Shown here: positions 16,119-24,816 of the stretch, one piece after another
Layout: each line of letters starts with the position of its first letter
How positions within the stretch are numbered: the stretch's first letter is position 1
Origin: Piscinibacter sp.
GTDB taxonomy: Bacteria > Pseudomonadota > Gammaproteobacteria > Burkholderiales > Burkholderiaceae_C
Direction of reading: 5' to 3'
Assembly (NCBI GenBank): GCA_016706565.1
Contig: JADJJI010000013.1
Coordinates: 248,001 to 312,000, forward strand
Length of the DNA stretch: 64,000 bases
Made by a program: the position numbers and the translations under genes
Notes under the pieces: generated by a model
Database searches by the model: none
What the model saw: the letters and a program-made list of their open reading frames with translations, nothing else
What the model was told of the DNA's origin: nothing

Positions 16119-18389
16119 ATGAACATCACCCGCACGCCGCACTGGCGCCTGCAACCGCTGGCGCTGGCCAGCCTGACGCTGATCGCCGGGCTCGCGCAGG
16201 CACAACAGACGCTGCCCAGCGTCGAAGTCGTCGGAGCCACCCCGGTGCCGGGAATTGGCGTTCCCAAGGACCAGATTCCGTCGAACGTGCAGACCCTGGG
16301 TGACAAGCGGCTGCGCCAGACGCAGAGCCTGAATCTGCCCGACGCGATGACCACGCTGCTGCCCAGCGCCAACGTCAACGAGGTGCAGGGCAACCCCTAT
16401 CAGATGGACGTCAACTACCGCGGCTTCACGGCCAGCCCGCTGCTGGGCACGCCGCAGGGCCTGTCGGTGTTCCAGGACGGCGTGCGCATCAACGACCCGT
16501 TCGGCGACGTCGTCAACTGGGACCTGGTGCCGCGCGCCGCGCTGGCCAACCTGACGCTGCTGCCGGGCTCCAACCCGGTGTTCGGCCTGAACACGCTGGG
16601 CGGCGCGCTGACGCTGCAGACGAAGAGCGGCGACAGCCACCCTGGCACCGAGGTCGAGCTGCAGGCCGGCTCGTTCAAGCGCTTCTCGGGCGAGGTCACT
16701 CATGGCCGGCGGCTCGGTGAGACGGGCCACCTCTTCCTCGCCGCCAGCATGTTCGACGAAGACGGCTGGCGCGAGTATTCGCCGTCGAAGGTGCGGCAGC
16801 TGTTCGTCAAGGGCGGGCAGCACCTGGGCGACTTCTCGTGGACGTTGAGCCTCACTCACGCGAACAACAACCTGATCGGCAATGGCTTGCTGCCTGAATC
16901 GATGCTCGAGCAGAACCGGGCGCAGGTCTACACGCGGCCCGACCAGACGAAGACGAAGATGACGATGCTGGCGCTCAACGCCAGCTACGAGGTCAGCGCG
17001 ACGCACCAGCTGGCTGCCACCGCCTACGTGCGCCGCTCGCGCACGGCCACGCTGAACGGCGACCTGAACGACGACTACGACCCGCCCACCGTGACGGAAA
17101 CCGGCGTGGAGAACCGCACCCGGACCCAGCAGCGCGGCGAGGGCCTGGCGCTGCAGTCCACGCATCGGCTGTCGAGCCAGCAACTGACGGTGGGCGTCTC
17201 GATCGACCGTTCGCGCAGCGAGTTCGAGCAAACCGAGGCGGAGGGCGACCTCGACGCCACGCGCGCGGTGATCCCGACCGACGACCCGGAGGTCGATGCG
17301 CTGATCTCCGGCAAGAGCCGCACCACCAGCCTGTACGTGCACGACCTGATCTCGCTGCAGCCCAACCTGCAGCTCACGCTGTCCGGCCGCTACAACGACA
17401 CCCGCGTGAGCACCGTCGACGACGGCCGCATCACGCTGGGCCTGCCGACCACGCTGGACGGCGAAGGCCGCTACCGCAAGTTCAACCCTGCCGCCGGCCT
17501 GACCTGGCAGGCCACGCCGACGCTGACGTTATTCGGCAGCCTCAGCCAGGGCAACCGCGCGCCCAGCCCGATCGAGCTGGGCTGCTCCGACCCGGCCAAC
17601 GCCTGCGTGCTGCCCAACGCGCTGCAATCCGACCCGCCGCTCAAGCAGGTGGTCTCGCGCACGCTGGAAGTCGGTGCGCGTGGCAAGTTCGCGCCGCAGC
17701 TGCAGTGGAACGCCGCGCTGTTCCACACCGTGAACAGCGACGACCTGCTGTTCATCAGCAACGGTCTGGCGGCCGGCTACTTCACGAACTTCGGGCGCAC
17801 GCAGCGCCAGGGCCTCGAGCTCGGCCTGGCGCAGCAGTACAGCAGCTTCGGCTGGTCGGCCTCGTACAGCTACCTGCGTGCGACCTACGAATCCTCGGCT
17901 TGCATCGTGGCCGAAGGCAACAGCACCGCCGAGACCAGCGCCGCCTGCACCGGCGACGACGAGATCGAGGTGCGCCCGGGCAACCGCATCCCCGGCCTGC
18001 CGCAGCACAGCTTCAAGTTCGGCGCCGACTGGCAGCCGGCGGCGGGCTGGAGCGTCGGCACGCAGCTGCGCGCCTATTCGGGCCAGTTCGTGCGCGGCAA
18101 CGAGAACAACGCGCACCAGCCCGACGGTGTCGACTTCAACGGCAGTGGCCGCGTCGGCGGCTTCGCGGTGGTCGACATGACGGCGAGCTGGAAGCCCACT
18201 GCCAACCTCGAGCTGTTCGGCAAGGTCAGCAACCTGTTCGACCGCCGCTACGGCAGTGCCGGCATCCTGGGCGAGAACGCCTTCGACGCCGCCGGTGCGA
18301 TCCAGGCCCCGGCCGACTGGCGTGCCGAGCAGTTCGTCGGCCCCGGCGCGCCGCGTGCCGCCTGGTTGGGCGTGCGACTGCAGTTCTAA
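16119..18389 (+). CDS. TonB-dependent outer-membrane receptor
   Basis: The 756-residue protein has a signal peptide (about 1-29), a plug domain (about 45-165, with SVFQDGVRINDPFGDVVNWDL) and a 22-strand barrel ending in the aromatic terminus LGVRLQF. An AGGAG ribosome-binding site precedes the ATG; an in-frame ATG at 16053 lacks one. It lies between the regulator and mxaR in a lanthanide-dehydrogenase locus. TonB receptors next to xoxF genes have been linked to uptake of lanthanide-chelator complexes, so lanthanide import is the leading hypothesis. Cobalamin or a siderophore cannot be excluded. The barrel contains a CSDPANAC pair and a second cysteine pair in extracellular loops. Confidence 0.9.
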   Translation: MNITRTPHWRLQPLALASLTLIAGLAQAQQTLPSVEVVGATPVPGIGVPKDQIPSNVQTLGDKRLRQTQSLNLPDAMTTLLPSANVNEVQGNPYQMDVNYRGFTASPLLGTPQGLSVFQDGVRINDPFGDVVNWDLVPRAALANLTLLPGSNPVFGLNTLGGALTLQTKSGDSHPGTEVELQAGSFKRFSGEVTHGRRLGETGHLFLAASMFDEDGWREYSPSKVRQLFVKGGQHLGDFSWTLSLTHANNNLIGNGLLPESMLEQNRAQVYTRPDQTKTKMTMLALNASYEVSATHQLAATAYVRRSRTATLNGDLNDDYDPPTVTETGVENRTRTQQRGEGLALQSTHRLSSQQLTVGVSIDRSRSEFEQTEAEGDLDATRAVIPTDDPEVDALISGKSRTTSLYVHDLISLQPNLQLTLSGRYNDTRVSTVDDGRITLGLPTTLDGEGRYRKFNPAAGLTWQATPTLTLFGSLSQGNRAPSPIELGCSDPANACVLPNALQSDPPLKQVVSRTLEVGARGKFAPQLQWNAALFHTVNSDDLLFISNGLAAGYFTNFGRTQRQGLELGLAQQYSSFGWSASYSYLRATYESSACIVAEGNSTAETSAACTGDDEIEVRPGNRIPGLPQHSFKFGADWQPAAGWSVGTQLRAYSGQFVRGNENNAHQPDGVDFNGSGRVGGFAVVDMTASWKPTANLELFGKVSNLFDRRYGSAGILGENAFDAAGAIQAPADWRAEQFVGPGAPRAAWLGVRLQF

Positions 18390-18521
18390 ACCTGCCGCTG
18401 CGGCGGCTTGCCTCTTGCTTCCCCGGGTTGGTGCAGCGCCGATCCGGGCCTGCTGTGCCGTCCCTGGCGCACACTGTGCCAGGCCGTGGCACGATCGCGC
18501 AGGTGCAACGAAGGACGCCGC

Positions 18522-19544
18522 ATGGACCGCAACGATGCGCTGCTCGCCGATTGGCGGCAGCGGGCCCTGACGCTGGAAGCTGAAGTCGGCAAGGCGGTGA
18601 TCGGCCAGGCGCGCGTGCTGCGGCTGGTCAACACCGCGGTGTTCGCGCGCGGCCACGTGCTGCTGCAGGGCGATGTCGGCGTGGGCAAGACGACGCTGCT
18701 GCGCGCCTTCGCTCAGGTGCTCGGTGGCGCCTTCGCGCGCACCGAGGGCACCGTCGACCTGATGCCCAACGACCTCGTCTACTACACCTACATCAGCGAG
18801 CAGGGCCGCCCGGCCGTCGAACCCGGGCCGCTGATCCGCCATGGCGAAGACCTGGCGATCTTCTTCTTCAACGAGATCAACCGCGCGCGGCCGCAGGTAC
18901 ACGCGTTGCTGCTTCGGGTGATGGCCGAGCGCAGCGTGTCGGCCTTCAACCGCGAGTTCCACTTCCCGCACCTGCTGGTGTTCGCCGACCGCAACCGCGT
19001 CGAGCGCGAAGAGACCTTCGAGATCTCGTCGGCCGCCCGTGACCGCTTCATGATGGAGATCACCATCGACGCGCCGGTCGACGACGCTCAGCGCCGCGCG
19101 CTGATGTTCGACCCGCGTTTCCACGACACCGACCGCCTGGTCGGCGCGCTGCAGTCGGCGATGGTGCCGCACCGCGAGCTCAACGCGCTGGCCGAGGTGA
19201 TCCAGCACAGCGTGCAGGCCTCCGACGCGTTGCAGAACTACGCGCTCGGGCTGTGGCGCGCCACGGCCGAGCCGGCGAAGTTCGGCGTCACGCTGTCCGA
19301 CGTCGACACCACGCAGCTGATGCTCGCCGGCGCCAGCCCGCGTGGCATGAGCCTGCTGCTGCGCGCGGCGCGCGTGGCCGCCTGGCTGGAAGGCCGCAGC
19401 TACGTCACGCCGGAGGATGTGCAGGCTGTGTTCGTCGAGACCATCGCGCACCGCCTGTGCTACCAGCCGGTGTTCGAACTGCACCGGCATGAGATCTCGC
19501 CGCGGCTGATGGCAGCCATCGTCTCGGCGGTCGCTGCGCCGTGA
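18522..19544 (+). CDS. mxaR: MoxR-family AAA+ ATPase, MxaR-like
   Basis: The 340-residue ATPase has Walker A GDVGVGKTT (50-58) and a Walker B that ends FFFNEINRA, where the usual aspartate is Asn117 and the catalytic Glu118 is kept; sensor and lid regions follow. MxaR is a MoxR-type chaperone ATPase required for metal insertion into methanol dehydrogenase, acting with VWA proteins. The ATG was chosen for its GAAGGA ribosome-binding site at 18510. It heads the mxaR-S-A-C-K-L set but is separated from mxaS by about 710 bases containing two repeats. The D-to-N change in Walker B may weaken Mg binding. Confidence 0.9.
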   Translation: MDRNDALLADWRQRALTLEAEVGKAVIGQARVLRLVNTAVFARGHVLLQGDVGVGKTTLLRAFAQVLGGAFARTEGTVDLMPNDLVYYTYISEQGRPAVEPGPLIRHGEDLAIFFFNEINRARPQVHALLLRVMAERSVSAFNREFHFPHLLVFADRNRVEREETFEISSAARDRFMMEITIDAPVDDAQRRALMFDPRFHDTDRLVGALQSAMVPHRELNALAEVIQHSVQASDALQNYALGLWRATAEPAKFGVTLSDVDTTQLMLAGASPRGMSLLLRAARVAAWLEGRSYVTPEDVQAVFVETIAHRLCYQPVFELHRHEISPRLMAAIVSAVAAP

Positions 19545-19636
19545 CATGAAGCAGGGGCCGTACTTCCGAAAGTGCGTGGCTGCTTGCGGCCCCCAGCTGT
19601 CTTTCGACGTCTGGAGTGCGGGTCTTGGGTGGCGCG

Positions 19637-19874
19637 GCAAAGGCACGCCCGGGCAGGCTGCGGCGCTTCGCCTCGGCGGTCGGCGCGTTGCGCCGACTCC
19701 CCTGCGATGCTCGGTCTCATGGCCCCGTCGCCGAACTCACTGCGCTCCCTGCGGTCGCTGCGTTCGGACAGCGTCGACGAGTCAGAAGACGAAGCGCGCT
19801 GCGCGCGCGGCCACGAGCCCTGTGCTTCTCGGCACCTCAGAGGCGCGCCTTCGCCTGCCCGGGCGCGCCTTTGC
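19637..19874 (+). repeat. MITE-like element A (238 bp) with 22-bp terminal inverted repeats
   Basis: The ends at 19637-19658 and 19853-19874 are inverted copies of one another (21 of 22 matches, beginning GCAAAGGC and ending GGGCAGGC). The interior shares a core with element B at 19921-20152 in the opposite orientation, including a 33-base stretch (19733-19765) that matches 20028-20060 at 32 of 33 positions on the opposite strand. It encodes no transposase and has no clear target duplication. It looks like a non-autonomous mobile or REP-like element in the mxaR-mxaS gap. Confidence 0.75.
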
Positions 19875-19920
19875 TGAACCAGCGGTGGCCTGCGAGACGA
19901 GACGAATCAGCGGTGGACTT

Positions 19921-20152
19921 CGCGGCAGGCGCTGCCCGCGGGGGGCGATTTCTGTGGCGACGAGAAGCGCAGCGCCAGGGTCGGCGCGCGTGAGCGCGCT
20001 TCGTGGTCTGACTTGCCGCGGCAGTTTGAACGCAGCGACCGCAGGGAGCGTAGTGAGTTCTGCGGCACGACCCTGGTGCGAGCATCGCAGTGGAGTCGGC
20101 GCACAGCGCCGACCGCCACAGCATGAGCCCCCCGCGGGCAGCGCCTGCCGCG
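19921..20152 (-). repeat. MITE-like element B (232 bp) with 26-bp perfect terminal inverted repeats
   Basis: The ends at 19921-19946 (CGCGGCAGGCGCTGCCCGCG, continuing GGGGGC) and 20127-20152 are exact reverse complements, and weaker similarity continues inward (CTGTGGCG). The core matches element A in inverted orientation, for example 20079-20120 against 19675-19713. The two elements lie 46 bases apart and together could form a very large cruciform in DNA or hairpin in the transcript. No open frame in it looks like a gene. Confidence 0.78.
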
Positions 20153-20254
20153 ATGCGCGAACCCTGCACGAGCGAACGTCAGCAAAGGGCCGCAAGGAGT
20201 CTGCCGTCCAGCGTGAATGCCACCCCTCTCAACACGCACCATCGAGCGACTGAC

Positions 20255-21100
20255 ATGACGCGCATCCGCGAACTCCACTACCGTGTCGCCGGCGCAGCGG
20301 TCGGCCTGTTCCCGGGCCACCACCGCAGCCGCAGCGGAACGAGCGGCTTCGAGTTCCGCGGCCACGCGGCCTTGCAGGATGCGCCAGACGTGCGGCGACT
20401 GGACCTGCATGCCAGCCTGCGCGACCCCTTCGGTGGCTGGATCGTGCGGCTGCACAGCGAGCGCAAGTCGATTCCGGTGGCGATGGTCGCCGACCTGTCG
20501 GCGTCGATGGGCTTCGAGGGCGCACAGCGCAAGCTCGATGTGCTGGCCGATTTCGCCGAGAGCCTGGCGTGGTCGGCCTGGCGCACCGGCGACAGCTTCG
20601 GTTTCGTCGGCTGCGAGGAGCGTGTGTTGCCCGCTTTCACGCAGCTGCAGTCGCGCGTGCGCGGCGCCGGCGTGGCGCTGGCGCAGCGCCTGCGCACGCT
20701 GCAGCCGCAAGGCCGCTCGGCGCGTGCGTTGCGCGAGGCGCATCGGCATCTGCCGCGTCAACGTGCGCTGGTGTTCCTGGTGTCCGACTTCCATCTGCCG
20801 CTGGCCGAAGTCGAGACGGTGCTCGACAGCCTGGCCTCGCACGACGTGGTGCCCATCGTGCTGTGGCAGCCGGCCGAGTTCGCCCTCGGGGCGGCGCGCG
20901 GCCTGGCGCAGGTGCGCGAGCCGGAGAGCGGCGCACAGCGCTGGTTGTGGTGGCGACCGGCGCTGCGCGAGCGCTGGGCAGCGGCACACGACGAGCGGCG
21001 ACAGGCGCTGCTGCAGGCCTTCCGGGCGCGCCGTCTGGCGCCGATGTTCATCGAGGGCGCCTTCGATGCGGACGCGGTGACGCGCCACTTCCTCGCATGA
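20255..21100 (+). CDS. mxaS: DUF58/VWA-like protein, MxaS-like
   Basis: The 281-residue cytoplasmic protein has the DUF58 layout with a VWA-like MIDAS motif DLSAS (about 79-83) and no membrane segment. MxaS is a partner of MxaR in the metal-insertion system for methanol dehydrogenase. The ATG at 20255 was chosen because upstream in-frame codons lie in the repeat region. It overlaps mxaA by 4 bases, so S, A, C, K and L form one unit. The position right after repeat element B means its expression may depend on read-through from mxaR or on a promoter in the repeats. Confidence 0.88.
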   Translation: MTRIRELHYRVAGAAVGLFPGHHRSRSGTSGFEFRGHAALQDAPDVRRLDLHASLRDPFGGWIVRLHSERKSIPVAMVADLSASMGFEGAQRKLDVLADFAESLAWSAWRTGDSFGFVGCEERVLPAFTQLQSRVRGAGVALAQRLRTLQPQGRSARALREAHRHLPRQRALVFLVSDFHLPLAEVETVLDSLASHDVVPIVLWQPAEFALGAARGLAQVREPESGAQRWLWWRPALRERWAAAHDERRQALLQAFRARRLAPMFIEGAFDADAVTRHFLA

Positions 21101-22002
21101 AGACGCTGCATGCTCTGTGGGCAACATGCCTCGCGCTGGCTGCGACGCTCGCGCAGGCTGCGCCCGAGGCGGTGCTGCGTGTCGAGGCGAGCGAGCCGCG
21201 CGCTTACGGCTACCGCGTCGGCGATCACCTGCAGCGCCAGGTCGTCGTGCATGTGCCCGAGGGCTGGCGCCTCGACGAGGCCACGCTGCCGCGGCCGGGC
21301 GGGCGCGGCCAAGCGCTCGAACTGCGCCACGTGACGCGCCGCGGCCCGGCGGGCAGCGGGCGGCTCGAACTCGATCTGGACTACCAGGTGTTCCTCGCGC
21401 CGGCCCAGGTGCGCACGGTCGAGATTGCGCCGCTGCGGCTTCGGTTTGCCGGTGCGTCGCGCATCGAGGAGGTGCTGGTCGAGGCCTGGCCCGTCACCAT
21501 CTCGCCACTGGTGCCGGTGCAGGCCCCCACCCGTCGCGGCTACGGCGAATTGCAGCCCGACAAGCCGCCGCCGCTGATCGACACCGGCGCGGCGCGCCGG
21601 CGGCTCGAGTGGTTCGCAGTGGCGGCGGCGCTGCTGCTGGCCTGGCTGGCCGTCGTGCACCTCGGGCCACCCTGGGCCGCTGCACGCAACCGGCCGTTCG
21701 GCGTGGCCTGGCGCCGGCTGCACGGCCTGGCATCCAACCCGGCCGAGGCAGCATGGCGCGAGGCCTGCGTGCAAGTGCACGAGGCGCTGAACCGCAGCGC
21801 CGGCGAGGTGCTGTTCGAGCGTGGGCTCGACAGCTTCGTCGCGCGCCAGCCGGCGTTCGCCGCCGTGCGCGACGAGCTTGCGCGTTTCCTGCAGATGTCG
21901 CGCGCCGAGTTCTTCGGTGACGCTGCGCGGCAGAAGGACGACGGCGCCTGGTTGCGGGCGCTGTGCCGACGCTGCCGCGACGCCGAGCGGGGCATGGCAT
22001 GA
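21097..22002 (+). CDS. mxaA: MxaA-like exported/membrane protein
   Basis: The 301-residue protein has a signal peptide (1-21), a beta-rich periplasmic domain (22-165), one transmembrane helix (about 171-192, WFAVAAALLLAWLAVVHLG) and a cytoplasmic C-terminal helical domain of about 110 residues. This layout and its place between mxaS and mxaC identify it as MxaA, needed for calcium insertion in classical methanol dehydrogenases. It starts inside the mxaS stop codon. The sequence shows topology and context; the function is by family. Confidence 0.85.
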   Translation: MKTLHALWATCLALAATLAQAAPEAVLRVEASEPRAYGYRVGDHLQRQVVVHVPEGWRLDEATLPRPGGRGQALELRHVTRRGPAGSGRLELDLDYQVFLAPAQVRTVEIAPLRLRFAGASRIEEVLVEAWPVTISPLVPVQAPTRRGYGELQPDKPPPLIDTGAARRRLEWFAVAAALLLAWLAVVHLGPPWAAARNRPFGVAWRRLHGLASNPAEAAWREACVQVHEALNRSAGEVLFERGLDSFVARQPAFAAVRDELARFLQMSRAEFFGDAARQKDDGAWLRALCRRCRDAERGMA

Positions 22003-22060
22003 GCGCGCCGGGCCGCTCCCGAGCGCTCATCCCGGTGCGCGCAGCGCGGAGGGTAGCCCA

Positions 22061-23110
22061 GTGAGCTTCATCGGTTTCGACGACGCCTGGGTGCTGTGGC
22101 TGCTGCCGCTGGTGCTGATCCCGCTGCTCGCGCCGGCGGGTCTGTCGATGGACAACGGCTGGCTCGCCTTCGCGCCGCGCGACCGCGCCTCCGATCTGCT
22201 CGGCTGGGCCCTGCGCGCGGCCGCCTCGCTGGCCCTGGCCGCGCTGCTCTTCGCGATGGCCGGCCCGCACCGGCCCGAGTACACCGTCGAGCGGGTCGGG
22301 CAGGGCGCCGAGATCGTGCTGCTGCTCGACCGCAGCCGCAGCATGGACCAGGGCTTCGCGCCCGGCCGGGCGCCGCCGCCGGGCAAGGCCAACAGCCCCG
22401 AGTCGCTGGAGTACTACTTCAGCCAGACGCCCGGGCGGCTGCGCGAATCCAAGGGAAAGGTGGCGCGCCAGCTGCTTTCCGACTTCACCGCACAGCGGCC
22501 CGATGACCGTTTCGCGCTGGTGGCATTCAGCACGCTGCCGATGCGCGTGCTCGACTTCACCGCCGAGCGCGAAGTCATCCAGGCCGCCATCGAGGCCGGC
22601 AACATCGGCCGCGGCCTGTCGGAGACGAACATCGGCCGCGCGCTCGAGGTCGGCATGGACCTGTTCAACGACCGCCCCTACAACGGCTCGCGCATCATCA
22701 TGCTGGTCTCCGACGGCGGCGACCGCATGGACCCGGACACGCGCGAGCGCCTGGCCCACCTGGCGCGCAAGCAGCGCGTGTCGATCTACTGGCTGTACCT
22801 TCGCTCATCGAACAGCCCTGGCCTGACGCTGGCCGCCGACGACTCCTTGGCGGCGGCCGAGAGCGTGCCGGAGATCCTGCTGCACGACTTCTTCAATGCC
22901 CTGGAGACGCCGTACCGTGCCTACGAGGCGAGCGATTCGCGCGCGCTGCAGCGTGCCATCGACGACGTCAACCGCCTCGAGAAGCTGCCCATCACCTACA
23001 ACGACCTGGTGCCGCGCCGCGAGCTCGCGCCCTACGCGCAGGCGCTGGCGCTGGCCGCCGTGCTGCTGCTGCTGGCGGCGCGCCTGCTGGAGATTCGCCG
23101 ATGGGCCTGA
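22061..23110 (+). CDS. mxaC: VWA-domain membrane protein, MxaC-like
   Basis: The 349-residue protein has two N-terminal membrane helices (about 11-28 and 50-68), a VWA domain with MIDAS motif DRSRS (about 90-94) and further metal-site segments (SETN, DGGD), and a C-terminal helix (about 328-345). It resembles MxaC, a BatA-like protein of the metal-insertion system. The start is taken as GTG at 22061, which gives the natural N-terminus SFIGFDDAWVLWLLP; no ATG is near. It ends inside the start of mxaK (10-base overlap). Confidence 0.86.
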   Translation: MSFIGFDDAWVLWLLPLVLIPLLAPAGLSMDNGWLAFAPRDRASDLLGWALRAAASLALAALLFAMAGPHRPEYTVERVGQGAEIVLLLDRSRSMDQGFAPGRAPPPGKANSPESLEYYFSQTPGRLRESKGKVARQLLSDFTAQRPDDRFALVAFSTLPMRVLDFTAEREVIQAAIEAGNIGRGLSETNIGRALEVGMDLFNDRPYNGSRIIMLVSDGGDRMDPDTRERLAHLARKQRVSIYWLYLRSSNSPGLTLAADDSLAAAESVPEILLHDFFNALETPYRAYEASDSRALQRAIDDVNRLEKLPITYNDLVPRRELAPYAQALALAAVLLLLAARLLEIRRWA

Positions 23111-23742
23111 GCCGCCGTAGCGAAGCGCCTGTGAAACTGCGCAGCGCAGGCGGCTCATCTCAGGCCGCCGCTGGCCAGCCTCGCAGGGCCTTCGCTCTCG
23201 GCCTGAGCCGACGAAACGGCATCCGCCTCGCCTGGACCTTGCTCGCGCTGCTGGCCGCCGCGGCGGCGCGTGACGGCTGGCAGGTGGTGCAGGCCGAACG
23301 CCTGAATGCGCACATCGTCGCCGGCACGTTGCCGCCCGAAGACGCGCAATCGCCGGCCGAGCTGCGCTTCGCCCATGCCCACGCGCAGGCCGCCAGCGGC
23401 GCCGGCGAGGCCGCGCTGAACCGCTACGGCGCGCTGCATGCCGACACGCCCGTGGGCCAGGCCGCGCGCTACAACGGCGCCAACCTGCTGATGCGCCAGG
23501 GCATCGCGATGCGTGCCGGCGCACAGCCGGGCCAGGCGCTGGCGCTGATCGAGCTGGCCAAGGAAAGCTACCGCGAGGTGCTGCGTCACGACCCCGAAGA
23601 CTGGGCCGCGCGCTACAACCTCGAACGCGCGCAGCGACTGGTGGCCGACCCCGAGGAGGTGGACGACGAGCCGCCCGAGGCGCGCCGCAGCGCCGAGCGC
23701 GCCGCCACCACCATGCGCGGCTACTCGCCGGGCCTGCCGTGA
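23101..23742 (+). CDS. mxaK: MxaK-like membrane-anchored protein
   Basis: The 213-residue protein has a basic N-terminus, one membrane helix (about 43-58) and a periplasmic helical domain with TPR-like repeats (AALNRYGALHADTPVGQAARY and AKESYREVLRHDPEDWAARY). By position between mxaC and mxaL, and by this architecture, it is the MxaK equivalent. Its start overlaps mxaC by 10 bases. The first 30 residues are low-complexity and arginine-rich, so translation may begin at a later codon near residue 35. Its exact role in metal insertion is not established. Confidence 0.8.
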   Translation: MGLSRRSEAPVKLRSAGGSSQAAAGQPRRAFALGLSRRNGIRLAWTLLALLAAAAARDGWQVVQAERLNAHIVAGTLPPEDAQSPAELRFAHAHAQAASGAGEAALNRYGALHADTPVGQAARYNGANLLMRQGIAMRAGAQPGQALALIELAKESYREVLRHDPEDWAARYNLERAQRLVADPEEVDDEPPEARRSAERAATTMRGYSPGLP

Positions 23743-24761
23743 AGGTGATGCAGGTCTGGCGGCGCTGGTGGCGGGAGTGGTCGCTCGACCGCGGCCGCCT
23801 CGGTCTGGCGTTGGCCGCGCTGCTGCTGGCGATCGGCTTCCTGCAGCCCAGACTGCCCTGGAAGCGCTCGCTGTTCGAGCACGTGGTGGTGATCGACATC
23901 ACGCAGAGCATGAACGTGCAGGACGAGCTGCTCGATGGCAAGCCGGTGTCGCGCCTGGCTTTCGCCAAGCAGGCCTTGCACCTGGCGCTGCAGGACCTGC
24001 CCTGCGGCTCCAAGCTCGGCTGGGCGATATTCACCGAGTACCGCAGCTACCTGCTGTTCGCGCCAGTCGAGGTGTGCGCCAACCGCGCGGAGCTGCGCGC
24101 CTCGCTGGCCGCCATCGACGGCCGCATGGCCTGGTCGGGCAACAGCGAGGTCGCCAAGGGCCTGCACAGCAGCATCGTCGTGGCCAAGGCGCTGCCGGGT
24201 ACGCCTTCGCTGGTGTTCGTCACCGACGGCCACGAGTCGCCGCCGCTGAACGCACGCCATCGCCCCGCCTTCGACGACAAGCCGGGCGAGGTGGCCGGTG
24301 TGATCGTCGGCGTGGGCCAGGCCCGGCCTTCGCCGATCCCCAAGCTCGATCCGCTGGGCCGGCCGCTGGGTTTCTGGGGTGCCGACGAGGTCGCGCAGGT
24401 CGACCCGCGCAGCCAGGGCCGCGGCGCCAGCGTCGGCCAGGAGTTGATGGTGGACGAAGGCGGGGTGGCCGATGCCGCCGGTCTGGGCGCCACGCCGGGC
24501 AGTGAGCACCTGTCCGGGCTGCGCGAGCCCTACCTGCGGCTGCTCGCGCAGGAGAACGGCTTCGCCTTCCACAAGCTGCGCTCTGCCGCGGCGCTGTCGA
24601 AGGCCCTGCGCGACCAGGCCTTGTCGCGCCCGGTGCGCGTGAGCGGCGACGCGCGCGTCCTGCTCGCTGCGCTGGCCTTCGGGCTGCTGCTCGTGCCGTA
24701 CCTCACGGCACTGTGGGCCGCGCGCCGCAGCCGGCGCCTGGCGGCCGCGGCCGGAGGCTGA
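23739..24761 (+). CDS. mxaL: VWA-domain membrane protein, MxaL-like
   Basis: The 340-residue protein has an N-terminal membrane helix (about 22-37), a periplasmic VWA domain with a MIDAS-like DITQS (about 53-57) and VFVTDGHES, and a C-terminal helix (about 308-326). This is the layout of MxaL, the last gene of the mxaRSACKL set. The GTG at 23739 overlaps the mxaK stop; an ATG at 23748 is an equally possible start. A hairpin follows at 24789. With MxaC it would form the BatA/BatB-like pair working with the MxaR ATPase. Confidence 0.86.
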   Translation: MKVMQVWRRWWREWSLDRGRLGLALAALLLAIGFLQPRLPWKRSLFEHVVVIDITQSMNVQDELLDGKPVSRLAFAKQALHLALQDLPCGSKLGWAIFTEYRSYLLFAPVEVCANRAELRASLAAIDGRMAWSGNSEVAKGLHSSIVVAKALPGTPSLVFVTDGHESPPLNARHRPAFDDKPGEVAGVIVGVGQARPSPIPKLDPLGRPLGFWGADEVAQVDPRSQGRGASVGQELMVDEGGVADAAGLGATPGSEHLSGLREPYLRLLAQENGFAFHKLRSAAALSKALRDQALSRPVRVSGDARVLLAALAFGLLLVPYLTALWAARRSRRLAAAAGG

Positions 24762-24788
24762 ACTCCGCAAAGGGCCGTGGCGGCCGTC

Positions 24789-24816
24789 ACGCCCGGGCAG
24801 GAATCATGCCGGGCGT
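24789..24816 (+). terminator. Hairpin after mxaL, possible transcription terminator
   Basis: ACGCCCGG (24789-24796) and CCGGGCGT (24809-24816) form a perfect 8-bp stem with a 12-base loop, 27 bases after mxaL. There is no T-tract, so intrinsic termination is uncertain. Confidence 0.4.

Noticed and set aside
19637-20152. CRISPR array or integrative element in the mxaR-mxaS gap
   Set aside because: The repeats are two inverted copies with long terminal repeats, not regularly spaced short direct repeats, and no integrase or tRNA is present.
19546-20253. Open frames spanning the mxaR-mxaS gap
   Set aside because: They are produced by the two inverted-repeat elements on both strands and have no independent support.
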